Shown: positions 25,667 to 34,332 of the stretch, in pieces | How positions within the stretch are numbered: the first letter of the stretch is position 1 | Layout: every line of letters starts with the position of its first letter | Assembly: GCA_019420945.1 (NCBI GenBank) | Contig: JAHZGF010000015.1 | Coordinates: 1 to 59,819, forward strand | Length of the DNA stretch: 59,819 nucleotides | Reading direction: 5' to 3' | From: Clostridiales bacterium | GTDB taxonomy: Bacteria > Bacillota > Clostridia > Oscillospirales > Oscillospiraceae | Notes under the pieces: model-generated | Databases searched by the model: none | Told to the model about the DNA's origin: nothing | What the model saw: the letters and a program-made list of their open reading frames with translations, nothing else | Made by a program: the position numbers and the translations under genes

Positions 25667-26146
25667 ATGAACCATGCGGAACGGTATGAATCTTTGATAA
25701 CCAAGCTGTCCTCAATGCGCTGGCGGGGCGGAGAGCTGGACTGCTCTTATCAGGTAGCACTCTATCTGATGGCATCCCACCCGGCTCTTGCCGAAAAGGT
25801 GGAGCGGTATTTTTCCCCGGACGGGATTGACTTTGGCGGCCTGATGAAGAAAGAAGAATTTGACTATGACTGGATGAAACTGACGGCGGACGCAGCCCGC
25901 AACCTCTTTTCCTGGAACAGCAAATGCGCCGCCACACCCTTTGAGATTTCCCGGATGCCCGCCCCGGCCATCCAAGCCCTTTATACTTCCTTCTTTATTG
26001 CAAACGGGGATTACGCGGTGTCTGTGCGTGAGAATGAGGACGGGAAAAAGGAGTTTGTGATGGATGACAGCGCCGGGCGGGAACGGGAAAAAATCCGCCA
26101 GCAGTTTGACCGGATGCTGGCGGACATAGGCGCGGAAATGGGCTGA
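25667..26146 (+). CDS. ICE protein of unknown function
   Basis: A 159-residue soluble protein with a strong ribosome site (ACAGGAGG). It contains LTADAARNLFSW at about residue 72-83 and a charged C-terminal helix (REREKIRQQFDRMLADIG). It weakly resembles DUF6075-type proteins of other ICEs, but I cannot confirm that. It lies between virB4 and the C39-like peptidase gene. Confidence 0.6.
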   Translation: MNHAERYESLITKLSSMRWRGGELDCSYQVALYLMASHPALAEKVERYFSPDGIDFGGLMKKEEFDYDWMKLTADAARNLFSWNSKCAATPFEISRMPAPAIQALYTSFFIANGDYAVSVRENEDGKKEFVMDDSAGREREKIRQQFDRMLADIGAEMG

Positions 26147-26160
26147 TTGGAGGTGTTGTT

Positions 26161-26988
26161 TTGGCGATTGATCCGTTGACGGCAAAGCTGCTGGCACAAG
26201 CGGCGGCGAGGGCAGCGACTGATGAGGAAAGCCGCAGAAGGACGCTCATTCTCATTCTGGCCCCCATTCTGGGCCTGCTGCTCTTGATTGCCTTTATCCT
26301 GTATCTGATTACCAGCCCTTTCTCCATGCTGTCTCAATGGCTGGTGGGCGATGAGGTGAGTGTGGTGGAGAATTTTCAGAAAGAGTATGGCTACAACCAG
26401 CAGCTCGGTATTTATGAAAAGGACTATATCGAGGGCAGCGGCCAGAGCTACGAGGGCGTGGTCTTTACCGATGGGGGCCGGGAGGTCATCTATTACAACC
26501 AACTGGATGAGCGGTGGGCAGATACCATGTACGGCACATCCGGCACGATTGGCGAGGCCGGGTGCGGCCCCACGGCGATGGCGATTGTCACATCGACCCT
26601 GACCGGGACGCCCCATGACCCAGTAGAACTCAGCGAGTGGTCCGTAGCGAATGGACACCGCTGCGAAGGGAACGGCTCTTACCACAGCCTGATCCCGGCG
26701 GCAGCCGAAGCCTATGGCCTGTCTTGGGAAAGCGTTCCACGGGATGACCCGCAGGCGATGGTGGACGCGCTGGCGGATGGGACGCTGGTTGTGGCGATCA
26801 TGGCAAAGGGACACTTTACCAACTCCGGGCACTTTATTGTCCTGCGCGGTGTAACTGCGGAGGGGAAAATCCTGGTGGCCGACCCTGCCAGCCGCAAGCG
26901 GAGCGAACAGGAATGGGACCTCTCCATTATTCTGGATGAAGCCAGAAAAGGCGCTGCCGCTGGCGGCCCCTTCTGGGCGATCTATTAA
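26161..26988 (+). CDS. Membrane-anchored C39-like cysteine peptidase
   Basis: A 275-residue protein with one membrane helix (about residues 28-50) and an outside papain-like domain. The expected triad is visible: Cys135 in GCGPTAMA, His224 in SGHFIVLRG, and Asp241 in VADPASRK. The domain matches Peptidase_C39_2 rather than bacteriocin-exporter C39 domains, as there is no ABC part. The start is TTG with GGAGGTG. In this position other ICEs encode a wall hydrolase (VirB1-like), so a role in opening the wall or processing a pilus protein is plausible. Confidence 0.8.
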   Translation: MAIDPLTAKLLAQAAARAATDEESRRRTLILILAPILGLLLLIAFILYLITSPFSMLSQWLVGDEVSVVENFQKEYGYNQQLGIYEKDYIEGSGQSYEGVVFTDGGREVIYYNQLDERWADTMYGTSGTIGEAGCGPTAMAIVTSTLTGTPHDPVELSEWSVANGHRCEGNGSYHSLIPAAAEAYGLSWESVPRDDPQAMVDALADGTLVVAIMAKGHFTNSGHFIVLRGVTAEGKILVADPASRKRSEQEWDLSIILDEARKGAAAGGPFWAIY

Positions 26989-26999
26989 AGGAGCATGGT

Positions 27000-27149
27000 A
27001 TGAACAACCGAAATAAACTGATTGAATTATTGATCTACATCGCCATTGTAGCGGTTGGCGTTGTCCTTCTGCTGACAGGAGAGCCGGAAAGGGCGGTAGA
27101 AAACATGGATATGGGAGGCACATCGTATGCTGCTGTACTTGACGAGTAA
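27000..27149 (+). CDS. 49-residue single-span membrane protein
   Basis: A short frame starts at ATG 27000 behind AAAGGAG and ends at TAA 27147-27149. It encodes 49 residues with one membrane helix (LLIYIAIVAVGVVLLLTG). It overlaps the start of the TadZ-like gene by 23 bp, so the two are probably translationally coupled. No family was recognised. Confidence 0.55.
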   Translation: MNNRNKLIELLIYIAIVAVGVVLLLTGEPERAVENMDMGGTSYAAVLDE

Positions 27150-28161
27150 CCAGAAAAGCGGGCTGATTGACGGCGCGGCCCATGAAATGCTCATGCCGTC
27201 CAAAAAGCTGGTTGGGAAGTTCAGCTTGAAAAGTTTTGTCACCAAGGATATGAGAAACTATGCCACGGCCAAGTTCTTCCTGATTGACGCGGCCTGTATT
27301 GAGGAAAGCGGCGAGGATTTCACCCTCGCTCTGCGATCCTTTCAGATGATGTTTTCCGCCCGTATCATCGTGATCCTGTCCGGCTGTGAGGATATGAGCG
27401 GCTGTATCCAGCGGCTTTTATCCATTGGGGTGGTGAATCTGATTACGGCGGAAACATTGGAGGACGCCGACGACGAGCTGCGGGAGGCCCTGTCCGATGA
27501 GGGGATGCAGCGGTATGTGACCCCCGCGCCGGTGCCAAGCCAGCCGGAATCCCGACAGGAACCGACTCCTGAACCGGAGGCCGAGATCATCCCCTACCGC
27601 TGGAACGCTAAGAATATCCGTATTGCCGTTGCAGGGGCGCAGCGCAGAAGCGGCGTAACGGTGACGGCGTTCAATCTGGCGGCGTGGCTGGCCGCCAGAG
27701 GCGCGGAGGTCGCCTACATTGAGGTCAACACCAACCGGCACCTTCAGCTCCTGCTCAATGTCTATGAAGCGGCCCCTACCGGCGAACATTACACGATTGA
27801 TGGGATTGACTGCTACCTGACCAATGAGCCGGACCGGGAGTATCAGTTTATCATCTACGACTGCGGCGTGATACAGACGCCCACCTCAGTATTCCGGGAA
27901 GCGGATCACCGGCTGTTGTGCGGGAGCGTCCTGCCCTATGAGATTCCGGCTTTTCACAAGGCGCTGGAGGTCTGCGGCGGGCTGGAAGTGCGTCCGGTGG
28001 CCATCAGTGTGCCGGGAGAGTTCCGGGAATATTGCCGGGAGCTGTTTGGCGGCGAGATGGAAATGGCGGAGGCATCCCATAACCTATTTGCAGAACGGAC
28101 CAACGGGAGGTTGTATAAGCGTCTGGTGGAACCGTATATCATGGGAGAACGGCGGCTGTAA
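27127..28161 (+). CDS. CpaE/TadZ-like ATPase with receiver-like domain
   Basis: A 344-residue protein with an N-terminal receiver-like domain (about residues 1-120), a Pro/Glu linker and a ParA-like C-terminal ATPase. The P-loop reads GAQRRSGVTVTAFNLAAWL at about 165-183, a variant without the usual Lys at the GKT position. The pattern FIIYDCG is at about 239. This domain order is that of CpaE/TadZ, which localises Tad pili. GGGAGG lies just before the ATG. It sits 9 kb from the other Tad genes but in the same direction. Confidence 0.75.
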   Translation: MLLYLTSNQKSGLIDGAAHEMLMPSKKLVGKFSLKSFVTKDMRNYATAKFFLIDAACIEESGEDFTLALRSFQMMFSARIIVILSGCEDMSGCIQRLLSIGVVNLITAETLEDADDELREALSDEGMQRYVTPAPVPSQPESRQEPTPEPEAEIIPYRWNAKNIRIAVAGAQRRSGVTVTAFNLAAWLAARGAEVAYIEVNTNRHLQLLLNVYEAAPTGEHYTIDGIDCYLTNEPDREYQFIIYDCGVIQTPTSVFREADHRLLCGSVLPYEIPAFHKALEVCGGLEVRPVAISVPGEFREYCRELFGGEMEMAEASHNLFAERTNGRLYKRLVEPYIMGERRL

Positions 28162-28193
28162 CTAAGTGAGTATCAGAATGGGAGGATCACAGA

Positions 28194-28712
28194 ATGGCAA
28201 AGTTTGAATACATGGAGAGGGCGTTTTCCTCTGAATTGCGGCCGAGGGCGCGGCTAGTGCTTCAGGTCCTTGTTCTGCATTGTAACAAGGAGGGCGAGTG
28301 TTTTCCGTCCATCAAGACCATAGCCGCCAAGTGCGGCTATGGCATCTCTACGGTAAAACGGGCGCTGGACGAGCTGGTGGAGGCTGGCTACATCATCAAG
28401 CAGGCCCGGTTTGACGAGCGCAAAAACGGCGGCCAGACCAGCAACCTTTATACCCTTTGCGTTGAGGCACCGCAACCGCCTGTGCCGGAGCAGCCCACAA
28501 AGCCGGAACCGCCTATGCCGGACAAAGAAGCGGATGAAACTGAAAATGCCCTTTCCTCTATGCCTGATTCCACGCCTGGGGAGCAGTCTGCCCTCTTTCT
28601 GTTCCCTGCCTATTCTTTTTCACATGGACTTGATAAAATAAAGACCGGACGGCAAAAATGCCGCCCGGATGCTGTGTGGACTGGGGGGCAGTCCATTTTT
28701 ATACCCCCTTGA
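28194..28712 (+). CDS. Helix-turn-helix regulator (HTH_36-like)
   Basis: A 172-residue protein. The first 90 residues form a winged helix: LRPRARLVLQVLVLHCNKEG, then SIKTIAAKCGYGISTVKRAL as the recognition part, then LVEAGYIIKQ. This domain is common in replication-initiation or control proteins of ICEs. The C-terminal 40 residues run through two hairpins, the second being a terminator, and look unlike protein-coding sequence. The stop may therefore be displaced from the ancestral one. It is the last gene of the transfer operon. Confidence 0.75.
   Translation: MAKFEYMERAFSSELRPRARLVLQVLVLHCNKEGECFPSIKTIAAKCGYGISTVKRALDELVEAGYIIKQARFDERKNGGQTSNLYTLCVEAPQPPVPEQPTKPEPPMPDKEADETENALSSMPDSTPGEQSALFLFPAYSFSHGLDKIKTGRQKCRPDAVWTGGQSIFIPP
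28677..28701 (+). terminator. Terminator closing the transfer operon
   Basis: TGGACTG (28677-28683), a loop of five G, and CAGTCCA (28689-28695) are followed by TTTTTATA. It overlaps the last codons of the helix-turn-helix gene. A second imperfect hairpin lies just upstream (28645-28668). From 28713 to 28983 no gene is visible. Confidence 0.7.
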
Positions 28713-28983
28713 ACCGTACAGGTGAACAGATACTTACGGATGAAAAGAAAAGTAGTAGGTACTACAAATAAGATGTATACGTTACCATGCTTAAAACAGC
28801 AGGGACAACGGGCTTATAAACTCTTCCTGGCGCTAAAGAATTTGGGCTGGAGTATCTGATGTCCAGTGATATAGTTCGGGTAGCGTAGATGAGGACAATC
28901 GACGCTCCGAATAAAATAAGGATGACAAACTAGGTTCATAGGTTCAGATATTCAGTCCACATCGTCAAACTTATATACTCATC

Positions 28984-29901
28984 TCATCGTTTCACCAGCA
29001 TATGAGGGGAAACTCCAAAATATGCGCGGAAGGCATCAGAGAAATGGCTAATGTTTGTATAACCCACAGCGACAGCAGTCTGGCTTACATTGTGCCGCCC
29101 ATCCTGAATCAAGGAAAAAGCTCTTTCCATCCTCTCCTCACGAATATATTGGTAGACCGTCTTTCCATAGCATTGCTTAAATAGGCGCTTCATTTTAAAA
29201 TCGTTCATTTGGATTAGCCGCGAGAGTTCTAGAAGGGAAGGCGGACAATCTAAGCGGTGCAGAAGAATCTCGCGGGCATAGTGAAGACGTTCCATATCTG
29301 CGGCGGAAACAGGAAGAGGGCGTTCGATCCCATTGCCATAACACAGGAGCCTTTCGATGTTCACCGAAAGCAATTCTAAAACTTGGCTTTCTAATAGAAG
29401 CCGGTTCAGTTTATCATTAGAGGATTCTAACGCCTTACCGAGCTTGTTCAGTAGACACTCTTCATGCGCATCGTGCTTGAAAGAATAATAAGGACAGGAA
29501 ATGTTTTGAAAAGAATGAAATCCGAGATTTGTATCTCCACTGACTGCCTGGCAAAAATCATTGAACGTCTGCGGCTCCACCCAAATGGAATATAACTTGA
29601 TTTCCTCACCGCAGTTGTATTCCGAATACCCCGTTGTCTGGCCTAAGAAACCTAAATTTGAATATCCCGGTTTAATTTCAACGGAAGCACGGCCCAACTC
29701 GCTATACAAAGATTTTTCTTGACTGTATGCTAATTCAAAAATCGAAGAGGTGGTGGAAGCTTTCCTTTGTAATTTTTGCTTCATTGTACCGGAGGAAATC
29801 CAAAGTTGCACACCTGGGCGTACCTCGACCCGTTTACTTGGAAAGACTGATGAAACCTCAGATTCTAATGGTAATTCAAACATACTTGCAACACTCTCCA
29901 A
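28984..29901 (-). CDS. AraC-family transcriptional regulator of iron uptake
   Basis: A 305-residue protein with an N-terminal ligand domain and a C-terminal double helix-turn-helix (about residues 205-305). The end reads AVAVGYTNISHFSDAFRAYF and GVSPHMLVKR, the AraC signature. It is divergent from the siderophore-type transporter operon, as in YbtA/PchR-type activators that sense siderophore. Its start lies 45 bp from a perfect promoter on the minus strand. It is lower in GC than the ICE backbone. Confidence 0.9.
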   Translation of the reverse strand: MESVASMFELPLESEVSSVFPSKRVEVRPGVQLWISSGTMKQKLQRKASTTSSIFELAYSQEKSLYSELGRASVEIKPGYSNLGFLGQTTGYSEYNCGEEIKLYSIWVEPQTFNDFCQAVSGDTNLGFHSFQNISCPYYSFKHDAHEECLLNKLGKALESSNDKLNRLLLESQVLELLSVNIERLLCYGNGIERPLPVSAADMERLHYAREILLHRLDCPPSLLELSRLIQMNDFKMKRLFKQCYGKTVYQYIREERMERAFSLIQDGRHNVSQTAVAVGYTNISHFSDAFRAYFGVSPHMLVKR

Positions 29902-29946
29902 TGGTTCCTTTGCAACTTAAGGGGAAACGCTCATTATCTTCTAACA

Positions 29947-29975
29947 ATTATAGTTAGTGATCACTAACCTGTCAA
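29947..29975 (-). promoter_or_regulatory. Promoter of araC-like gene with palindromic operator in its spacer
   Basis: Read on the minus strand: TTGACA (29975-29970), exactly 17 bp of spacer, then TATAAT (29952-29947), a perfect sigma-A promoter. Fourteen or more of the spacer bases belong to the perfect palindrome GTTAGTGATCACTAAC (29953-29968). A protein bound there would block RNA polymerase. Confidence 0.82.
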
Positions 29976-30059
29976 GAGCAAAGTATCTTCTCCGCCGGGG
30001 GATAAAAAAAATCCGTCCAAGGGTAGAACGTGAAAACAAAAAAAACTATACTTCATAGA

Positions 30060-30077
30060 GGTTAGAGAGAGCTAACC
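30060..30077 (+). promoter_or_regulatory. Second GTTAG/CTAAC dyad before the binding-protein gene
   Basis: GGTTAG (30060-30065), six bases, and CTAACC (30072-30077) form a perfect dyad with the same half-site as the araC operator. It lies 31 bp before the ATG of the binding-protein gene and just after a possible -10 box (TATACT, 30047-30052). DtxR/IdeR-type sites share the GGTTAG half, and a DtxR-family gene lies at the far end of the module. Confidence 0.65.
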
Positions 30078-30108
30078 ATATAAAACACCTAAATAATAGG
30101 AGGACGAA

Positions 30109-31107
30109 ATGAAAAAATTCTTGATTGGCCTGCTTGGAATAGTAATGGTTGCGTCAATGTCTGCCTGTTCGAGTGATTCTCCTGCATCTGGAACAATGCC
30201 CGGTGCGAAGGAGAGTCCCGCTCAGGAGAGCAAAATGGTCACTGTGGAAGATATGAAAGGGACAGTTGACATTCCGGCAAATCCGCAGCGTGTAGTAGAT
30301 GTTTCAGGTTCTGCGGATGAATTAATTATCCTGGGAGTTCCGTTTATAGGCTCGGCCAACACCAGCATGTTTGACGGCGTGACGGTTCCGCCGAATCTCG
30401 AAGAGTATTTTACCGAGAATAATGTGGAAGTCGTCGGTAATTATTCCGGTTCGGTTGGAGAACTGAATTTGGAAAAAATCGCAGAACTGGAACCGGATCT
30501 GATCATTATGAATATCCGTCATGAAAAAGTATATGACCAACTCAAAGAAATCGCCCCTACTGTCATGCTTAATGATGATATGAATTATGTGAACTGGAAA
30601 GGACGTTTTCAACAGTTAGGCGAATGGTTTAGTAAAGAGGATGTTGTAACGCAGTGGTTGGAAGATTATGACAAGAAATCGTCTGAATTTGCCGAAAAGG
30701 TAAAAGCGGTCACAGGTGACGAAACATTTGCTGTGATTGAGAAAAATTCGGTACGTACAGGTTCTTATTATGTTTATCGGACCGGTGGTCCGGGGGAACT
30801 GGTTTATGATGCGATGAAGCTTCCTGTCTCGTCTGGTGTGCCGGAAGGTGTTTGGGGCGAAGTGGTGGATGCCGAATATTTCTCTAAAATTGATGCGGAT
30901 CATATTTTCTTTTTTAGCGACGACGGGACGGTCGGCGATACGGCGAACCTTCCCACATGGCAAAACCTGAAAGCCGTTAAGAACGGAAATGTGTACTGCG
31001 GCTTAAACGAGATGCAATACGATCTGGCTTTTACACCCAATGGAAAGCTGATGTATATGGAACAGATGGTAAATGCTATCATAAACCATGAAAATATCGA
31101 CAAATAA
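30109..31107 (+). CDS. Iron-siderophore-type ABC transporter substrate-binding lipoprotein
   Basis: A 332-residue lipoprotein with signal peptide and lipobox ending at Cys20 (ASMSAC). The mature part is a class III (PBP, FecB/TroA-like) binding protein: VDIPANPQRVVDVSGSADEL near the start and LEPDLIIMN at about residues 128-136. AGGAGG precedes the ATG. It overlaps the first permease gene by 20 bp. It would capture ferric siderophore or haem outside the cell; the exact ligand is not readable from sequence. Confidence 0.9.
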   Translation: MKKFLIGLLGIVMVASMSACSSDSPASGTMPGAKESPAQESKMVTVEDMKGTVDIPANPQRVVDVSGSADELIILGVPFIGSANTSMFDGVTVPPNLEEYFTENNVEVVGNYSGSVGELNLEKIAELEPDLIIMNIRHEKVYDQLKEIAPTVMLNDDMNYVNWKGRFQQLGEWFSKEDVVTQWLEDYDKKSSEFAEKVKAVTGDETFAVIEKNSVRTGSYYVYRTGGPGELVYDAMKLPVSSGVPEGVWGEVVDAEYFSKIDADHIFFFSDDGTVGDTANLPTWQNLKAVKNGNVYCGLNEMQYDLAFTPNGKLMYMEQMVNAIINHENIDK

Positions 31108-32146
31108 TATACAGCCGCATGAGCGATTCACTGCTTCAAGGCAGTGGATTCGCTCCAGGGCTGGTTATACCGTTTTTTTGGCATCTGCCGCCATTGTTTT
31201 ACTGATTTCTATGCTGATATCAGTAAGCGTCGGTGTTGCGGGCGGAAATATTCGGGAGTTGTTCAAGGCTATATTCCAGCCAAATACATCCCCGGAGCTT
31301 TCACAAATTATGCTGGAGATGCGTTTACCAAGGGCTTTGGCCGCCTGCGTTACTGGGGCGGCCTTTGCTCTTGCGGGAACCGTTATGCAAGGGATCACTC
31401 GCAATCCTCTGGCGGATGCGGGGCTTCTTGGGATCAATGCGGGGGCCTGCTTCCTAGTCGCTCTTAGTACAGCAGTTTTCCCCGCACTGTCCGCCTGGGG
31501 ACTGATGGGCGCTGCCTTTCTGGGAACGGTCTTGGCAGCTGTGATGGTCTACGGATTCGGTGCAAAGAGAAAAAAGGCCGAGCCCATCCAGTTGATTCTG
31601 GCCGGCTCGGCGGTATCGGCTTTTTTGACAGCCTTAAGCCAGGGAATATCTTTGGCATTCGGGCTTTCCAAAGATCTTTCCTTTTGGACAGTTGGCAGTC
31701 TTTCCGGCATACTCTGGCCGCAGGTCAGAATGGTTATTCCGTGGCTGCTGGCGGCCGAAATAGTTGGTATTTTGCTTTCCCCAAAACTTTCCCTTTTGTC
31801 TCTCGGTGATGAAAGCGCTGCAGGGCTGGGAGTAAATGTCGGAGCGGTTCGCATTTTTGGCCTTGCTATCGTACTGATATTAGCAGGAGTAAGCGTGTCC
31901 CTGGTGGGTGGCATTTCTTTTGTAGGACTGATTGTGCCACATATGGCAAGGCGGCTGGTTGGAACGGATTACCGACGTATAGCGCCGGCCGCTATGCTTC
32001 TTGGCGCCGTGCTTCTGGTGCTTTCAGATGTGGCGGCGCGCATGATCCATGCGCCCTTTGATACGCCAGTGGGCGCACTGGTTTCGGTCATCGGCGTGCC
32101 GGTTTTCCTGTTGCTGACCTACCGGAACGGGGGGGCCAGATTATGA
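31088..32146 (+). CDS. FecCD-type permease 1
   Basis: A 352-residue polytopic permease of the FecCD/BtuC family. Typical landmarks are RLPRALAACVTGAAFALAG, GITRNPLADAGLLGINAG and GGISFVGLIVPHMARR. It forms half of the channel of the uptake system with the next permease and the ATPase. It starts inside the binding-protein gene and overlaps the next gene by 4 bp. Confidence 0.92.
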   Translation: MKISTNNIQPHERFTASRQWIRSRAGYTVFLASAAIVLLISMLISVSVGVAGGNIRELFKAIFQPNTSPELSQIMLEMRLPRALAACVTGAAFALAGTVMQGITRNPLADAGLLGINAGACFLVALSTAVFPALSAWGLMGAAFLGTVLAAVMVYGFGAKRKKAEPIQLILAGSAVSAFLTALSQGISLAFGLSKDLSFWTVGSLSGILWPQVRMVIPWLLAAEIVGILLSPKLSLLSLGDESAAGLGVNVGAVRIFGLAIVLILAGVSVSLVGGISFVGLIVPHMARRLVGTDYRRIAPAAMLLGAVLLVLSDVAARMIHAPFDTPVGALVSVIGVPVFLLLTYRNGGARL

Positions 32147-33138
32147 AAAAAAGGCGTTTGTGGCTGATTCAGTTTATTTTATGTCTGGGGCTTATAGCCT
32201 CCGTTGTGTTGGCCCTCAATTGTGGGTATTCCAAGATACATTTTTCGGCTTTATGGGAAGAAGTATTCTGCTCAACACAGGGAAGCTCCTCTTTGATTCT
32301 GCTGAACATCCGACTGCCGCGTATATTGCTGGCTGCTTTATGCGGTATGGGACTTGCCCTGTCTGGTTGTACTCTTCAGGCCGTCACTGATAACCCACTG
32401 GCTGATCCGGGTATCTTGGGCATCAACTCAGGAGCAGGGTTCTTTGTCATGCTATTTATGGGACTGTTTCCTGCTCTGCATATCGACGCAAAACTTTATC
32501 AACCCGTATTTGCTATGGTTGGTGGGTTGCTGACTGCCTTTCTGTTATATAGTTTTGCAAGGCGAAATGGGAAAATCAGGCCTACCCATTTTCTTCTTGG
32601 TGGGATTGGCGTTGCGGCTGGATTTTCCGCCCTGATGACCATCTTGGGTGCAGATATGGAAAGCAGCATCTATCAGATGGTTTCCCGCTGGCTGGTAGGA
32701 AATATTTGGGGAACAGACTGGTACCAGGTCTTGATTCTACTTCCTTACCTAATTGTCTTGATCCCTCTCCTTTTCTTACGAGCCAACGTACTGGATCTTC
32801 TATTACTGGGAGAGGATTCAGCCGCTACCCTTGGCGTGAGGGTTGGGCATGAGCGCAAGCTGCTGCTCTTTGTGGCGGCGGCACTGGCGGCGAGTTGTGT
32901 TTCTGTCAGTGGTGGAATCGGCTTTATCGGGCTGGTGGCCCCGCATATTGCCCAGCGTCTTACCGGGGCGCGTCACCGCAGTTTGTTGCTTTCTTCCATG
33001 CTGACAGGCGGTATATTGCTGGTGCTGGCGGACACAGTGGGGCGGGTCCTCCTTTCTGAGATCGAAATTCCGGCCGGTATTATCATTTCAGTGCTGGCGG
33101 CACCCTATTTTCTGTATCTGCTGCGCAAGCAAATCTAA
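32143..33138 (+). CDS. FecCD-type permease 2
   Basis: A 331-residue polytopic permease of the same family as its upstream neighbour: RLPRILLAALCGMGLALSG, AVTDNPLADPGILGINSGAG and GGIGFIGLVAPHIAQR. The pair is expected to form a heterodimeric channel. The start overlaps the upstream stop (ATGA). Confidence 0.92.
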   Translation: MKKRRLWLIQFILCLGLIASVVLALNCGYSKIHFSALWEEVFCSTQGSSSLILLNIRLPRILLAALCGMGLALSGCTLQAVTDNPLADPGILGINSGAGFFVMLFMGLFPALHIDAKLYQPVFAMVGGLLTAFLLYSFARRNGKIRPTHFLLGGIGVAAGFSALMTILGADMESSIYQMVSRWLVGNIWGTDWYQVLILLPYLIVLIPLLFLRANVLDLLLLGEDSAATLGVRVGHERKLLLFVAAALAASCVSVSGGIGFIGLVAPHIAQRLTGARHRSLLLSSMLTGGILLVLADTVGRVLLSEIEIPAGIIISVLAAPYFLYLLRKQI

Positions 33139-33150
33139 GGAGGTGATCCC

Positions 33151-33969
33151 ATGCAGTATCATATGACAGCAAAAAATTTGACGGCGGGTTATAACGGCAA
33201 CCCGGTTTTCCGGAATTTTGAGATAAAGATTCCATCCGGCAAAATTACCACCCTAATCGGTGCAAACGGTTCGGGAAAATCTACAGTTTTGAAGACCTTG
33301 GCGCGGCTGCTTACCCCGTTGGAAGGCGTGGTCTATTTAGATGGTGAGTCCATTCACCGTATGCCGACCAAATCGGTCGCGCAGAAACTGGCAATGCTTC
33401 CGCAAGGGGCACAGACGCCCGCCGGGATCACCGTACAGGATCTGGCCGAGTATGGCCGGTATCCTTATCGCGCAAGGCTGTCTGGGTTGACCGCGAAAGA
33501 CGATGAGATTGTTCGTTGGGCGCTGAAAAGCACCAATACGCTGGCTTTGGCCGACCGGGAAATGGATCAATTATCCGGCGGACAAAGACAGCGTGCTTGG
33601 ATTGCCATGGCTCTGGCGCAGAAAACAGGTATTCTTTTTCTAGACGAACCCACCACCTATTTGGACATTTCCCATCAGTTGGAAATCCTGCAGCTTCTCA
33701 GAGAACTGAATGTACAACAAGGCGTGACAGTGGTCATGGTACTTCATGATCTGAATCATGCGATTATGTTTTCGGATTATCTGGTGACTATCAAGGATGG
33801 AAAAAAGTATTTGGAAGGAAGTCCGGAGGAAGTTGTCACACCGCATATGCTTCAGGAAGTTTTTGATGTAGAAGCGGAGGTAATACAGCATCCCGTGCTA
33901 CATGTACCGGTCTGCCTTCCTTACGGTGTGCGCGGACAAACTTTCGCAAAAGATATGAAAGAGGTGTAA
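33151..33969 (+). CDS. FecE-type ABC transporter ATPase
   Basis: A 272-residue ATPase that powers the FecCD pair. Walker A is GANGSGKST (about 38-46), the Q loop is LPQGAQTP, the signature is LSGGQRQRAW (about 140-149), and Walker B is ILFLDEPTTYLD. All motifs are intact. AAGGAGGTGATCCC precedes the ATG. The FMN-binding lipoprotein gene follows after 3 bp. Confidence 0.93.
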   Translation: MQYHMTAKNLTAGYNGNPVFRNFEIKIPSGKITTLIGANGSGKSTVLKTLARLLTPLEGVVYLDGESIHRMPTKSVAQKLAMLPQGAQTPAGITVQDLAEYGRYPYRARLSGLTAKDDEIVRWALKSTNTLALADREMDQLSGGQRQRAWIAMALAQKTGILFLDEPTTYLDISHQLEILQLLRELNVQQGVTVVMVLHDLNHAIMFSDYLVTIKDGKKYLEGSPEEVVTPHMLQEVFDVEAEVIQHPVLHVPVCLPYGVRGQTFAKDMKEV

Positions 33970-33972
33970 ACT

Positions 33973-34332
33973 ATGAGAACAGCGAGAAAATTCATCGCAG
34001 GATTAAGCAGCCTCATTTGTATGTCCATGTTTTTAGCGGGATGCGCAAGTGAAGATGGCATCTATCATCCAGGAAGCTATACTGCCAGTGCAGCTGGATA
34101 TGCCGGGGATGTGATGGTCGAGGTAGAGTTTGACAGCGAGAAGATTCTCTCGGTCACTATTCTGGAACATAACGAGACACCCACTGTTGCCGATAAAGCG
34201 ATCGAAGAGATTCCAGACCAGATCGTGGAACAGCAGACCAGTGAGGTGGATGTCGTAACCAGCGCAACCTTGACCAGCGAAGCGATCAAGACTGCTGTAG
34301 AAGATTGTATTCGTCAGGCAAAACAGGGATAG
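33973..34332 (+). CDS. FMN-binding-domain lipoprotein
   Basis: A 119-residue lipoprotein (lipobox ending at Cys24, LAGC) carrying an FMN_bind domain. The DVVTSATLTSEAI stretch matches the motif where ApbE attaches FMN covalently to Thr. Related extracellular flavoproteins pass electrons to acceptors outside the cell. Inside an iron-uptake operon it could reduce ferric iron or ferric siderophore at the surface, which is inference. GAGGTG lies just before the ATG. Confidence 0.83.
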   Translation: MRTARKFIAGLSSLICMSMFLAGCASEDGIYHPGSYTASAAGYAGDVMVEVEFDSEKILSVTILEHNETPTVADKAIEEIPDQIVEQQTSEVDVVTSATLTSEAIKTAVEDCIRQAKQG

